From an uncultured Porphyromonadaceae bacterium (GTDB lineage Bacteria > Bacteroidota > Bacteroidia > Bacteroidales > Muribaculaceae): a DNA stretch of 32,628 nt. The DNA is taken from the NCBI GenBank assembly GCA_900555715.1, contig USMC01000030.1, positions 1 through 32,628 on the forward strand, given 5' to 3'. A program made the position numbers and the translations under genes. Numbering within the stretch: position 1 is the first letter of the stretch; each line of letters begins with the position of its first letter. The notes below the pieces were generated by a model that was not told the origin of the DNA, ran no database searches, and saw nothing but the letters and a program-made list of their open reading frames with translations. Below are positions 32,522 through 32,628 of the stretch, piece by piece.

Positions 32522-32628
32522 GCACTCTGCTGCAAAGCAATCTGTCGCCCCGGACGGCTGAACGCTCCGGGATACACGGCTCTTTCATTTAAAACAAAAA
32601 TATAGACATAACTACCCTTACCCGGTTC

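Noticed and set aside
32549..32571. Hairpin CCCGGA/TCCGGG after the GH27-like gene as a terminator
   Set aside because: The 6-bp stem has an 11-nt loop and no following T-run; too weak to call, and the operon may continue past the window.

Overview
The window looks like chromosome from a gut Bacteroidales bacterium, most likely Muribaculaceae or a close relative. Reasons: GC content is moderate; many lipoproteins have Bacteroidetes-style lipoboxes; there are SusC/SusD pairs and Mfa/FimA-type (type V) fimbrial lipoproteins; promoters match the Bacteroidetes pattern (-33 TTTG, -7 TAnnTTTG) and Shine-Dalgarno sequences are absent. The family-level placement is inference.

Region 1 (1-12964) is a fimbria/surface-adhesin region. 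It holds the 3' end of a fimbrillin-like gene, a 1091-residue fimbrillin-family lipoprotein and a small thioredoxin-like lipoprotein. Further on are two more large fimbrial lipoproteins (7412-9607 and 9632-12964). Between these two fimbrial blocks, on the minus strand, lies a two-gene unit (4390-7130): a secreted endonuclease/exonuclease/phosphatase-family enzyme and a secreted multidomain protein with an OB-fold-like part and a C-terminal sorting-type tail. Where the first block meets this unit there is a terminator hairpin flanked by two inverted arrays of a short AT-rich repeat. These arrays supply the last codons and stops of both converging genes.

Region 2 (13007-15132) is a two-gene operon, a membrane acyltransferase and a secreted beta-propeller-like protein, with overlapping stop and start codons and its own -7 element.

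Region 3 (15140-17655, minus) is a tightly packed housekeeping operon, rnz-tadA-lpxB. A 251-bp spacer follows, holding a hairpin and a possible 30-codon ORF.

Region 4 (17907-21923, minus) is a pair: an outer-membrane TonB-dependent-receptor-type barrel followed 15 bp later by a DUF4855 protein.

Region 5 (22160-32521) is a polysaccharide utilization locus. A SusR-like membrane-spanning regulator (DUF6377 type) precedes a strong candidate promoter, then susC, susD, a three-module SusE/F-like surface glycan-binding lipoprotein and a GH27-like glycosidase lipoprotein. Divergently oriented from the regulator is a secreted protein with two modules of the same SusE/F type plus a sorting-type tail, probably part of the same system. 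An alpha-glucan or alpha-galactoside substrate is plausible; an alpha-1,6-glucan (dextran-like) target is a specific, unproven guess. The locus may continue beyond the right edge.

The whole window is coding-dense. No intergenic gap exceeds 300 bp, and I saw no tRNA, rRNA, transposase or CRISPR array.
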